Made by a program: the position numbers and the translations under genes | Assembly: GCA_030425195.1 (NCBI GenBank) | Contig: JAUIAV010000001.1 | Location: forward strand, 248,001 to 312,000 | Direction: 5' to 3' | DNA from: Gammaproteobacteria bacterium | GTDB lineage: Bacteria; Pseudomonadota; Gammaproteobacteria; Pseudomonadales; Azotimanducaceae | DNA length: 64,000 nt | Shown here: in pieces, positions 41,925-51,777 of the stretch | Layout of the letters: each line of letters opens with the position of its first letter | Numbering within the stretch: position 1 is the stretch's first letter | The notes under the pieces: generated by a model | Told to the model about the DNA's origin: nothing | Databases searched by the model: none | The model's input: only the letters and a program-made list of their open reading frames with translations

Positions 41925-44900
41925 TCAGGTGCTCCTCAGGAGCTCCCTTGCCCTGATAAGATCGGTGGTCTTCAACCCCTCTTCAAAGACCTTATACAGA
42001 TCGTCGACTAAAGCAAGAACTTCAGATCGATCAGTCTCACCAGGATTCAGACCAGCCAGGCTCACCGCCGCCCGCAGCTGCAGGCTGCGGGCTCCCTGAT
42101 TACCCGCCACCTCGATGGCCTGCTGATAGAACCGGACGGCCTCCTCCGGCTCGGAGTCGGCTGACAGGTCGCCGCGAAGTCTGTAAAGCTCTGCCTCCCA
42201 GGCATGTTCACCGGCGGCTGCAACTTCGCGCATTCCTTCCTCGCATGCCTGGAGGCCCTCATCGAGGCGATTACTCGACAGGCATCCGCAAGCTTCGTGA
42301 GGTAATAAGTGAGAGCGACCCGGGCTCCCACCTCTCGGTAGGCGTCGATCCTGCCACGCAGGCGCTCGATACCTCCGGAGTCACCTTCCATCACGCTGAG
42401 CCAATCGAGGGTCATCGCACTGCTGAGCTCGCCGAAGGGGAAGCCGAACTCCCTGGAAAGGACGGATTCAGCCTCCGCGGCCTGTCGCAGTTCTGCCCAG
42501 TCTCCGCGCAGATAATGAACAAACGAAGCCCAGTGCCGGCTCTGCAGTCGAACAAAGGGATGCCCGATCTGATCCGAGAGCCTGATGCCCTGATTCGCTC
42601 TGTGCACCGCCTGATCAGGAAACCCGAGGTGCCACAGCACGATGGCGAGGTACCCCAGTGACATGACACCCGCGTGATGGCCGGACGGAGACATGTTCTG
42701 CTCTGCTATCTGATTCGTGAAAAAGGCTGCACCCTTCTCCAGCTCGTTTCGAGCCTCATTGAGCTGACCCAGATAAAACAGGCTCGAACCAACCCCGAAC
42801 TGGGCTTCAGCCTGCAGCTCACGTTGCAGGGCGGCCAGCTGCTGCAACTCCTGGCCTTTCAGCAGAGCCTCCTGATGCTGCCCCCGAGCCTGGTAGTACG
42901 CGCCCAGCCCCCAGAGAACCCAGAAACGTTCGGGTGCATCGCCAAGCTGATCGCAGAGTTCAAGAGCTCTTGTATAGGTTTCCTCGACCCCGGGCGCCCC
43001 ATAGCCGCGAGCAGCGGTCAACGCGGGACCCAGGCCCAGCGAGAGAGACAGCTCTCTCTGCCATCTCGGCTCGTCCGAAAGCTCGGCGACGACGCCCAGA
43101 CCCCGGTTGAAATGTACGACCGCCTCTGCGTTCGCGGCTCTGTCGAAGGCCTGCCGGCCCGCGGCCAGCCAGGCGTCGACGGCCTCTTCAGTTTTACCGG
43201 CTTCAGTAAAGTGATGGGCAACGAACTCGGGCTGGTCGATCGTCACCGGCCAGCGTCTGGAGAGCGCGGTTTCCGCGACAAGCCCGTGGTACGCCTGTCG
43301 TCGCTGACGGAGCAGAGATCGGTAGACCGTATCCTGGACCAGGGCATGTCGGAAACTGTAGTGTGTTTCCGTCCAGAGCCTCGATCGGATCAGCAACTCC
43401 GCCTTCACCAGCGTATCCAGCGCGCTGTCCAGCGTTGCATCGTCGAACGCACCCAGATTCTGCATCATGCTGTGCGTGAACTCACGGCCCACCACCGAAG
43501 CGAGTTGAATGACGTCTTTCGCGCTGTCCAGACGATCCAGCTTGCTCCGATACAGACTCTCCAGGGACAGAGGAATCGCAAGCCGCGACAACAGGTCTTC
43601 CGGCGAGGATTGCTCCGTAGCTCCAGCTTCCATGAACATCTTCACCAGCTCTTCCACGAACAACGGAACGCCGTCTGTTCGCCGGACTATCTTCTCCAGC
43701 AGGGCCTCAGAAACCTGCGCCTGTCCGGCGATGCTCGTGATCAGTTCGCGGGTGGATTCATCCGTCAGAGGAGCGAGTCGGATCTCCGACACATGGCGGG
43801 CGTCGGATACCAGGGGGGTAGCAGAAGGTCGATAGCTGAGTAGAAGGAGTATCCGATTCCGCGAAATCGTATCCAGCATCCGCTCCAGCAGCTCAAGCGA
43901 AGAAGGGTCGATCCAGTGCAGGTCCTCGATGATGATTCCGAGCGGCGACCGCTGAGAGGTCCGAACGAGCAGATGCTCAACAGCTTCCATGGTTTTCGTT
44001 CGCGCCAGTTCCGGGCTCAACACCGGAGGCTGAGATTCCTCGTCCTGAATCCCCAGCAGCACCGCGAGCAGCTCTTTGAGCTCAGAGTCGGTGTCTTTCG
44101 AGAGCGCGTCGTCCAGTTTCTTCCGCCTGACCTCATTCGAATCATCCACCGCGAAGGTCAGCAGGATCCTGAGGACTTCCAGGATCGGGTAGAACGCCGT
44201 GTTCTGGCTCTGCGCCGTGCAGCGGCCCAGCAACCAGATGGCATCCTTCGAGATCGCATCTTCTCTGATCGCATGCAGCAGCCGGGACTTTCCGATACCG
44301 GCATCGCCGAACATCTGGACAATCTGCCCGGCACCTGATTGCGCCGCCAGGTACTGATGCCTCAGAGAGTCGAGCTCCAACTCCCGGCCGACCATCGGGT
44401 TTAGGCCCTTCTGAATGGCAAGCTCGAACGGTGTACGTACGCCGGTCTCTTCGAGCGGTTCAAAAACCGCCATGGGCTGCGCGGTGCCTTTCAGCGTGAA
44501 CTCGCCCAGCTCCTTCCAGCGGAAGAAGCCCTCCACCAGACGATGGATCTCGCCGCTGACGACGATGGAATCCGGTTCGGCAAGAGCCTGCAGACGCGCG
44601 GCGATGTTCGGTACTGCACCCATTGCCAGGAGCTCGCCGGATCCAGGTGTCAGAGCGCCAACGACAACCGGCCCTGTGTGGATGCCGATGCGGGTCCTCA
44701 CCAGCGGTGCCGTCGGATCGTCTTCGTCGCCCGATGGTTTCAGTTCACGGAGGATTTCGATGGCACAGCGAACGGAGCGTTGAATGTCATCGTCATGTGC
44801 CTGCGGATACCCGAAGTAGACGAGAATCCCATCGCCCAGATACTGAGCGATGTAGCCGCCGTGTCGTTCGATGATCTTCTGGCAGGTCGACTGGTAGGTA

Positions 44901-45037
44901 TGCAGAACCTCGAGCAGATCTTCCGGATCGAGCGCCTCCGACATGGCCGTAGACTCAACGACGTCGCAGAACATTACGGTGACCCACCGGTTCTCGGCGT
45001 CCATCGAGGCCAGCGCTGGCCGGGGATTCGAGCTCAA
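41925..45037 (-). CDS. Cyclase-AAA ATPase-TPR signal protein, frameshifted near its C-terminus
   Basis: About 1036 residues if the frames are joined. Class III cyclase domain (about 15-195) with metal Asp in MFCDVVEST and YLGDGILVYFG; the Lys position is Gln and the TVN loop is GAVPNIAARLQ, as usual in this ATPase-linked subgroup. AAA ATPase with Walker A GDAGIGKSRLL and Walker B GIIIEDLHWID, then TPR repeats. The main frame from TTG 45037 runs to a stop at 42062, but after LTKLADACRVI its sequence becomes non-family. The family tail (DEGLQACEEGMREVAAAGEH, then YRLRGDLSADSEPEEAVRFY) continues in another frame to a stop at 41925. A single lost base near 42265-42275 explains this. A start at ATG 45004 is also possible. 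Cytoplasmic regulator; ligand unknown. Confidence 0.85.
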
Positions 45038-45205
45038 GGCTTCAGTTCACCATACGCGGAGCCCGCGGAAATCCCAGGATATACCAAAGTCATGTCAGGC
45101 ATTACACCAGCCTACCTGGCGGACATCCAACAGTCTGCTTACACAAGATTCTCGACATTTGCGGTGCATTGACGAGACTAGAGACAAGGGAAAGGGAGAG
45201 CAATC

Positions 45206-46723
45206 ATGAGAAAAAGCGGAAAGCAACTCGAAAACATTCGACGGGCCGCGACTTTCGCCGCCGTCAAACACCCCAGCAGCAACAATTTCACGGCGGAGGA
45301 AGCCGCGGAGCTGCAGCGGAATCTTCTGGGCAGTGTCGTTCTGGCCTCCACCGAGGGCTACGATCAGATGCGACAGGACTTTCTGCGCACCTATGAGTCG
45401 GTCCCGCAGATCGTCTGCTACTGCGAGGTTCCGCGGGATGTGCAGATCTGTCTGGCATTCGCCAACGATCACGAACTGACTCCCGTGTGCCGGTCCGGAG
45501 GGCACAGCACAGCCGGCTACTCCGTCAACGACCAGATGGTCATCGATGTGAGCCGGATCAGCTATGTGGTGGTCGATGAAACCACTCAAACTGCCAGGGT
45601 CGGTGCCGGGACCAACTTCGCGAAGTTAAATGCGGAACTGAGTCCGTTCAACCTTCATGTGCCTGGTGGCGGGTGCCCGAGCGTATGCGTTGCCGGTTTC
45701 ATGCAGGGAGGGGGTTACGGATTCACCTCTCAGATGTACGGAATGAACTGCGACAACGTCATCGAGTGCCGGGTTGCACTGGCCGATGGAACAATCGTCA
45801 CGGCGAACGAACGGCAGCACAGGAAGCTGTTCTGGGCACTCCGCGGCGGGACTGGAAACAATTTCGGTGTCCTGCTCGAGATCACCTATCGCCTGCACGA
45901 GCTGGATGAGGTATGGGGATTCGGAATGACCTGGCCGCTCGAAACCGAGCAGGAGCGAAAGCATGCGGCCCAGGTGCTGGAAACCTGGCAGAACGGGTAC
46001 ACAGGTCCCAACGCCCCGCCAGATATGGGAACCCAGTTGTTCATTGTGGATCTGGAGAGAGAGCATCCCACGGCGTCCGGAACGCTGAAGCCGGAGCTGA
46101 TCGTTCGCGGCATGTTCAGAGGTGATCACAAAGCCTGCGCAGCAGCGCTCGAGGCATTGACCGATCTGTGCCACGATCCGGCCAACCCTTTCGACATCTG
46201 GGAAGCAGGTTCCTACGAGTACCTGAACATGTACCTGATGAGCTACCCGACAGATCTGCCGAACGTTCCGATGAACGTTCGTGCTGTCGTCGAATCCAGA
46301 ATCATCGCCGACCCTCTCCGCACCGGGGATTGGAGCAGCCTCATCGACTACTTCCTGAGCGCGCCAAGGGGAGCGCTGATGATCGCCATGGAATCGTATG
46401 GCGGTGCGATCAACGTGCCGGAGCCCGACGATATGGCATTCGAGCATCGCAACGCGATGATGGATCTGTTCGTCTGGAGCTTCTGGATGTACGAAAGCGA
46501 TCGATCAGGCGCGGAAACACTCGTCGAAAAGTTCAGGAAAATGGTGGATCCCCTGTCCAACGGGAGGGCCTACCAGAACTATCCGAACCGCTCCACGCCG
46601 GAGGACGCCTACGGGGAGCTTTACTGGGGACAGAACTATCGGAAGCTGCAGAAAGTCAAACTGAAGTACGATCCGAAGCCGCTGTTCCAGTATCCACAGA
46701 TGGTTCGTTTGCCGGATGATTAG
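45206..46723 (+). CDS. Berberine-bridge-type FAD-linked oxidase with bicovalent flavin motif
   Basis: 505 residues, PCMH FAD domain followed by a BBE C-terminal segment (GRAYQNYPNRSTPEDAYGELYWGQNY). His100 in CRSGGHSTAGYS and Cys157 in PGGGCPSVCVAG are 57 residues apart, matching the His/Cys pair that bicovalently holds FAD in GOOX/BBE oxidases. No signal peptide. It oxidises an alcohol, sugar, amine or alkaloid-like substrate with oxygen. GGGAAAGGGAG precedes the ATG. Adjacent to the frameshifted cyclase and 3.3 kb from the candidate precursor peptide, so a tailoring role is possible but unproven. Confidence 0.88.
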   Translation: MRKSGKQLENIRRAATFAAVKHPSSNNFTAEEAAELQRNLLGSVVLASTEGYDQMRQDFLRTYESVPQIVCYCEVPRDVQICLAFANDHELTPVCRSGGHSTAGYSVNDQMVIDVSRISYVVVDETTQTARVGAGTNFAKLNAELSPFNLHVPGGGCPSVCVAGFMQGGGYGFTSQMYGMNCDNVIECRVALADGTIVTANERQHRKLFWALRGGTGNNFGVLLEITYRLHELDEVWGFGMTWPLETEQERKHAAQVLETWQNGYTGPNAPPDMGTQLFIVDLEREHPTASGTLKPELIVRGMFRGDHKACAAALEALTDLCHDPANPFDIWEAGSYEYLNMYLMSYPTDLPNVPMNVRAVVESRIIADPLRTGDWSSLIDYFLSAPRGALMIAMESYGGAINVPEPDDMAFEHRNAMMDLFVWSFWMYESDRSGAETLVEKFRKMVDPLSNGRAYQNYPNRSTPEDAYGELYWGQNYRKLQKVKLKYDPKPLFQYPQMVRLPDD

Positions 46724-46767
46724 AGCGCAGCCCTCTACCGGAATCCACCAGCACAAGAGAACCTCCA

Positions 46768-48024
46768 ATGGAATTCAGCCAAACCGAAAGAAGCCTGGAA
46801 ATCAAAGCCCAGGTCGTCGATTTCATGGACAGGCACATCTACCCGGTCAACAAACACTATCAGGACATCGCCCACAGCGAGCGCCGCAACGACCCTGAGG
46901 CGCTGGCTTTCGTCGATGACCTGCGGGCCATGGCCAAGGACCTGGGCCTGTGGAACCTGTTCTTTCCACACCTGCGGGAGGATGAACCCGGCACCGGTCT
47001 CAGCAATTTCGAGTTCGCACCCATCTTCGAAGAGATGGCCAAACTCCCCTGGGCGCCTGAAGTCTTCAACTGCAATGCGCCGGTCACCGGAAACATGGAA
47101 CTGCTCGGGGCAGCAGCCAATGAAGAACAACGGCAGAAGTGGCTGCTGCCGCTCCTGGAGGGCGAGTGCTACTCCTGTTTCGCCGCCACCGAACCGGAAG
47201 TCGCCTCTTCGGACGCCACCAACTACCAGACCACCATCGTGCGCGATGGCGATCACTACGTGGTGAGTGGCCGCAAGTGGTTCATCTCCCTCTCGATGCA
47301 CCCGAAGTGCCGCTTCATGATCCTGATGGGCAAGACCAATCCCGAAAACGCCAACCGCCACAAACAGCACGGCGTGATCATCATTCCCATGGATACACCC
47401 GGCGTTGAGATTCTGCAGGATACGACGGTGATGAACGCCTACCACACAGGCGGCCACCCCGAGATCCTGCTGGACAACGTCCGCGTACCGGCCGAGAACC
47501 TGCTGGGCGAACCGGGCGAAGGGTTCGCCATCATGCAGAAGCGCATGGGTCCCGGCCGCATCCACTACGGCATGCGCTGCGTGGGCATGGCTGAGGTGGC
47601 CCTGGGGCTGTTGATCTCCCGGGCCAAGGAGCGGTTCGCCTTCGGCAAGTACCTGCACGAACACGGCAGCGTGGCCAATGACATCGGCCGTTCCAGGATC
47701 GAGATCGACCAGGCCAGGCTGCTGTGCCTGCATACCGCGAAGGCACTGGATGAAAAGGGTGTCAAAGGCGCGCGCAAGGAAATCGCGATGCTCAAGATCG
47801 TCGGCACCGAGCTGCTGCAGAATGTGTCTGAACGCGCGCTGCGCGTACACGGCGCCATGGGGGTGTCCAATCAGACGCCACTGGCTTCGCTGTTCGGGCT
47901 GGGCATGCACCTGAGCATTGCCGATGGCCCCAGTGAAGTGCACCTCCCGGGCATCGCGAAGATGGAACTGCGCAATCACGATCCGGCCGATTTCGAGCGG
48001 TACTACGATATTCCTGAGCGCTGA
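46768..48024 (+). CDS. Acyl-CoA dehydrogenase
   Basis: 418 residues with the three ACAD domains: helical N-terminus, beta middle (YSCFAATEPEVASSDATNYQ and GRKWFISLSMHPKC) and helical C-terminus (RVHGAMGVSNQTPLASLFGL). The catalytic base falls near ADGPSEVHL (Glu), the position used by most ACADs. It resembles the long-chain/ACAD10-11-like branch (INKHYQDIAH style start). It oxidises acyl-CoA to 2-enoyl-CoA with FAD. Probably co-transcribed with the FAD oxidase (44-nt gap) and AsmA (9-nt gap). Confidence 0.93.
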   Translation: MEFSQTERSLEIKAQVVDFMDRHIYPVNKHYQDIAHSERRNDPEALAFVDDLRAMAKDLGLWNLFFPHLREDEPGTGLSNFEFAPIFEEMAKLPWAPEVFNCNAPVTGNMELLGAAANEEQRQKWLLPLLEGECYSCFAATEPEVASSDATNYQTTIVRDGDHYVVSGRKWFISLSMHPKCRFMILMGKTNPENANRHKQHGVIIIPMDTPGVEILQDTTVMNAYHTGGHPEILLDNVRVPAENLLGEPGEGFAIMQKRMGPGRIHYGMRCVGMAEVALGLLISRAKERFAFGKYLHEHGSVANDIGRSRIEIDQARLLCLHTAKALDEKGVKGARKEIAMLKIVGTELLQNVSERALRVHGAMGVSNQTPLASLFGLGMHLSIADGPSEVHLPGIAKMELRNHDPADFERYYDIPER

Positions 48025-48033
48025 GCCGCCGGC

Positions 48034-50784
48034 ATGAGTACCCCGATCAAGATCCTGCTCGCGGCCCTTGCGGCCATCGCGCTGATATTCATCGCGATTG
48101 CCGTGGCGGTCGCCTTCGTCTTCGAGCCCAACGACTATCGTCCCCTGGTGGTCGACACCGTCCGGGATGCCACGGGCCGGGATTTCGAGCTCGACGGTGA
48201 CCTGTCACTGAAGCTCTTCCCCTGCTGCGGTGTGAGCGTCGGTTCCGCCCGGCTGGGGAACCCGCCGGGTTTTCCGGAGGAATCCTTCGCCGCCATCGAG
48301 TCCGCCTCGGTCAGCGTGAAGATCTGGCCGCTGCTCACCCGCCGCGAAGTGCAGATCGGCACGGTGACGCTTACCGGGGCAGCCGTGAATCTGATCAAGC
48401 TCGCCGACGGCCGGACGAACTGGACGTTCGACTCCGCCCAGCCGGCCGATCAGCCCGCGGAAGACGGCGGAGCCGCCATCTCTTCCCTCACCGTCGAAGG
48501 GCTCGCAGTGAACGATGGCTCTGTGACCTTTACCGGTGCCGATGGAAAGCGCTACGCCGCACGCGACATTCTTCTCGAAACGGGTGCCATCGCCGACGAC
48601 GCACCGGTCCCCGTGGCGCTGAAACTGACAGCTCGGGATGAGAGCACCGAAACGGATGCGGAGATCGAGCTGTCGGCCAGTCTGGCGCTCTCGGGCGCTT
48701 CAGTGACGCTCGACAGGCCGCAGTTGACCGTCCGGGCAGCAGGCTCATCGATTCCCTCCGGTACCGCCGAAGTGGCGATGACCGCCACCGCGCTGAATTA
48801 CGACACCGATACCGCCGCCGGCAGTCTGCAGGGACTGGACGCCGCGGTTTCCCTGCCCGGCAGCCGGCTGGTGATGACGGGCGACGTGGCCATTGCCGCA
48901 GATGCGGTGACCGGCAGCGGCACTTTCCAGATTCCCGAAAGCGATCTGCGAGCGCTCCTGGGCTCGCTCCCGGATGTGGACTACGTCCCCGCCGGCCCGG
49001 AAGCACTCAAACGGCTCACGGGAAGCGGCCGGTGGTCGCTGACCCCCACCGGCGGGGCGTTGAGCGCACTCGATCTCACGCTGGATGGCACGAATATCAC
49101 CGGCGAGGCGAAGGTAGACAGCTTCGAAACCGGCGCCGCGACGGCCCGCATCCGTATCGACAGCCTGGCACTGGATGGCTACCTGCCTGAGGCGTCCGGC
49201 ACCCCGGCTGCCAGCACGTCGTCCGAGCCGACTCCCGGATCAACCGAGGTACCCTTCGAATCACTGAAGGACCTGCTCCTGGACGTGGAGCTCACGATCG
49301 GGCGGCTGACCGCCCAGGGCACGACGCTCGAGAACATGACGGCCCGTTTCAACACCGACGGGCGCGCCCTGTCCGTTTTGCTCGAATCCGAACTCTACGG
49401 CGGCCATCTGTCCCTGAACGGCAGCGGCAATCCCGCCGCCAGCTCGCCGATGCTCAGCGGCAACCTCGAGATGCGCAGCATCTCGCCCCGCGCCGCCCTG
49501 ACCGCCCTCGGCGCAACGGTGGATACCGCCAACCCCGATGTGCTCGGTGATCTCTCGGGCTCTACCGGCTGGCAACTCGGTCGCCGGACGCTGCGTCTCG
49601 AGCAGATGAACTGGCAGCTCGACGGGACGCGCTTCACGGGCACACTCGGTCTCGACGGCTTCGACACCCCTGCTGCCCGGTTCGACCTGGCGCTCGATCG
49701 CATCAACCTGGACGATTATCTGGCTCCGGAGACGGATGCGGAAGCGGACGACACCGCTGCGGAAGTGGAGATCCCGGTAGAGACGCTCCGGGGTCTGGAT
49801 CTGAGAGGACGGCTCAAGGCCGGCGCCCTGCGGGTGATGGGTCTCGACCTGGCAGATCTGGATGCCACCGTCACCGCGGAGAACGGCGTACTGCGCCTGG
49901 CGCCGCTGACGGCAAATCTCTACGGCGGCACCTATCAGGGCACCATCCTCATCGACGCAACGGGAGCGAAGTCCCGGATGACCCTCGACCAGCGCCTTTC
50001 CGCCGTGCAGGTCGGGCAGCTGCTCGGCACCCTGGTCGGCTCGGACCGCATCACCGGTGCGCTTTCGCTCAACCTCTCCGGATCCGGCGTGGGCAACACC
50101 AGCACCGAGCTGCTGAAAGCGCTGACCGGCAACATCGACTTCAACCTGAGCGACGGCGTGTATCACGGCATGGACATCGCCTACGAGATCGAAAACGCGC
50201 AGTCCCTGCTGAAACGCACCGCCGCACCGGAGCGGCCGGACCGCAAGGAAACGCCGATCCGCGCCCTGTCCTTTGCCGGCGACATCGTCGAGGGTGTGAT
50301 CGGCAGCGACAGTCTGAACGCGGAGATTCCGTACCTGAAACTCGTCGGCAAAGGTGGCGTCAATCTGCTCGAGCGCACCCTCGACTATCAGCTCAACGCC
50401 CAGGTGCTGAAGACTGCGGACAGTGCCACCGGCACGGCCCTCAAAGGTCTCGGCGGCAGCGTCATTCCACTCACCATCTCCGGCCCCATGGCCGACCCGA
50501 AGGTGCGGGTGAACATGCAGGGCCTCATCGTCGAGACGGTCAGGGAAACGGCGCGGGATGCCCTGCTCAAGCGCCTCGGCCTGGATGAGGAAGAGGAGAA
50601 GGCTCCCGCCGAACCGGCGACCGGTGCCGCGGCTGAGCCGACCGCGCCGACAGAGACGCCGGCCGAGCCCGGCACCGCCGAGGAGGCCAAGCCGCCTTCC
50701 ACGCGTGACCTGCTCGAGCAGGGGCTGCGGGGCCTGCTGAAACGTTCGGAGGCCGATAAGGCCGACAAGAAAGAAGAGCCGTGA
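48034..50784 (+). CDS. AsmA-family envelope protein
   Basis: 916 residues. N-terminal TM helix at about 6-28, then FEPNDYRPLVVDTVRDATGRD and DLSLKLFPCCGVSVGSARLGN, the standard AsmA opening. A long repetitive beta region follows, as in the bridge-like phospholipid-transfer proteins, ending with NIDFNLSDGVYHGMDIAYEI and IPLTISGPMADPKVRV (DUF3971/AsmA_2 end). A charged Pro/Glu/Ala tail follows from about 845. Periplasmic, inner-membrane anchored; role in outer-membrane lipid homeostasis by family. Confidence 0.93.
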   Translation: MSTPIKILLAALAAIALIFIAIAVAVAFVFEPNDYRPLVVDTVRDATGRDFELDGDLSLKLFPCCGVSVGSARLGNPPGFPEESFAAIESASVSVKIWPLLTRREVQIGTVTLTGAAVNLIKLADGRTNWTFDSAQPADQPAEDGGAAISSLTVEGLAVNDGSVTFTGADGKRYAARDILLETGAIADDAPVPVALKLTARDESTETDAEIELSASLALSGASVTLDRPQLTVRAAGSSIPSGTAEVAMTATALNYDTDTAAGSLQGLDAAVSLPGSRLVMTGDVAIAADAVTGSGTFQIPESDLRALLGSLPDVDYVPAGPEALKRLTGSGRWSLTPTGGALSALDLTLDGTNITGEAKVDSFETGAATARIRIDSLALDGYLPEASGTPAASTSSEPTPGSTEVPFESLKDLLLDVELTIGRLTAQGTTLENMTARFNTDGRALSVLLESELYGGHLSLNGSGNPAASSPMLSGNLEMRSISPRAALTALGATVDTANPDVLGDLSGSTGWQLGRRTLRLEQMNWQLDGTRFTGTLGLDGFDTPAARFDLALDRINLDDYLAPETDAEADDTAAEVEIPVETLRGLDLRGRLKAGALRVMGLDLADLDATVTAENGVLRLAPLTANLYGGTYQGTILIDATGAKSRMTLDQRLSAVQVGQLLGTLVGSDRITGALSLNLSGSGVGNTSTELLKALTGNIDFNLSDGVYHGMDIAYEIENAQSLLKRTAAPERPDRKETPIRALSFAGDIVEGVIGSDSLNAEIPYLKLVGKGGVNLLERTLDYQLNAQVLKTADSATGTALKGLGGSVIPLTISGPMADPKVRVNMQGLIVETVRETARDALLKRLGLDEEEEKAPAEPATGAAAEPTAPTETPAEPGTAEEAKPPSTRDLLEQGLRGLLKRSEADKADKKEEP

Positions 50785-50864
50785 GAGCCGGTCAGATACG
50801 CAGGGGCCCGGTGGCATCCGACTGTGTGTCACAATACTGCGACTGATTTCCTCGGGGGAGAGAC

Positions 50865-51725
50865 ATGAAAGTAGGCGCGGCCATGGCGTTCAATCAGCAC
50901 ACGGATGCCGCATTCATCCGCGATGCGGTGCAACTGGTGGAAGAAAAGGGTATCGACTCAATCTGGTTGCCCGAGCATGTGCTCTTTTTTCCGGACTACG
51001 CATCCACCTATCCGTACAGCGATTCCGGCCGTATCCCCGGTGATCCCGAAGGCATCCTCGATCCGTTCACAGCGATGACGTTCATCGCATCGCATACCAC
51101 ACGGGTACGCCTGGGCACGGGTATCTGTCTGGTCCCTCAGCGTCAGGCGGTCTATACCGCCAAGATGGTGGCGGATGTGGACTTTCTGTCCGGCGGGCGG
51201 GTCGACTTCGGTGTTGGCATCGGCTGGCTGAAAGAAGAGTTCGACAATCTGGGCATGGATTTCAGCACACGCGCGAAGGTGTGTGACGACTACATCGATG
51301 CGATGAAAGCCCTGTGGTCGCCGGGCGTGACGGAATTTCAGGGCGAGTACGTGCAGCTGCACCCCTGCCATTTCAACCCGAAGCCCATACAGACCCCGCA
51401 CCCGCCGATCTTTTTCGGCGGTGAGAGCCGGCCCGCCATGCGGAGAGTCGCGCAGCGCGGCGACGGCTGGTATGCCTACGACCTTTCACCGGAGGGTCTC
51501 GCGGAGAAGCTGCCGCTTCTGGACGCAGAACTGAGCAACGCCGGCCGCTCCCGGGATGACGTCACCCTCTATGTTGGTCCGAACCGTCATCCAATCAACG
51601 ACGAGACCGTGGCGGCTTATGCGGAACTGGGTGTCGCGCAGATCATCGCGCCACTCGGTGCGCGCAGCCTCGAGAAGCTGGAGATGCGTACCGATGCTCT
51701 GCTGGCCAGCTGCGGTCGGGCCTGA
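50865..51725 (+). CDS. LLM-class F420- or FMN-dependent oxidoreductase
   Basis: 286-residue TIM barrel. GAAMAFNQHTDAAFIRDA, SIWLPEHVLFFP, RVRLGTGICLVPQ, SGGRVDFGVGIGWLKEEF and FFGGESRPAMRRVAQRGDGW are the family strands. Same subfamily as the 28896 gene but with a longer substrate loop. GGGGGAGAGAC precedes the ATG. Cofactor (F420 or FMN) undecided; no F420 biosynthesis gene is in the window. Followed by an amidohydrolase 52 nt away. Confidence 0.88.
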   Translation: MKVGAAMAFNQHTDAAFIRDAVQLVEEKGIDSIWLPEHVLFFPDYASTYPYSDSGRIPGDPEGILDPFTAMTFIASHTTRVRLGTGICLVPQRQAVYTAKMVADVDFLSGGRVDFGVGIGWLKEEFDNLGMDFSTRAKVCDDYIDAMKALWSPGVTEFQGEYVQLHPCHFNPKPIQTPHPPIFFGGESRPAMRRVAQRGDGWYAYDLSPEGLAEKLPLLDAELSNAGRSRDDVTLYVGPNRHPINDETVAAYAELGVAQIIAPLGARSLEKLEMRTDALLASCGRA

Positions 51726-51777
51726 CTACGGATGGAAGTTCTGCTGAGAAGTTCTGCTGAATAGGAGAAAAGCGTAA

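Noticed and set aside
49261-50832. 523-residue minus-strand reading frame
   Set aside because: Antisense to AsmA; composition (Arg/Gln/His-rich) and lack of motifs mark it as a shadow.
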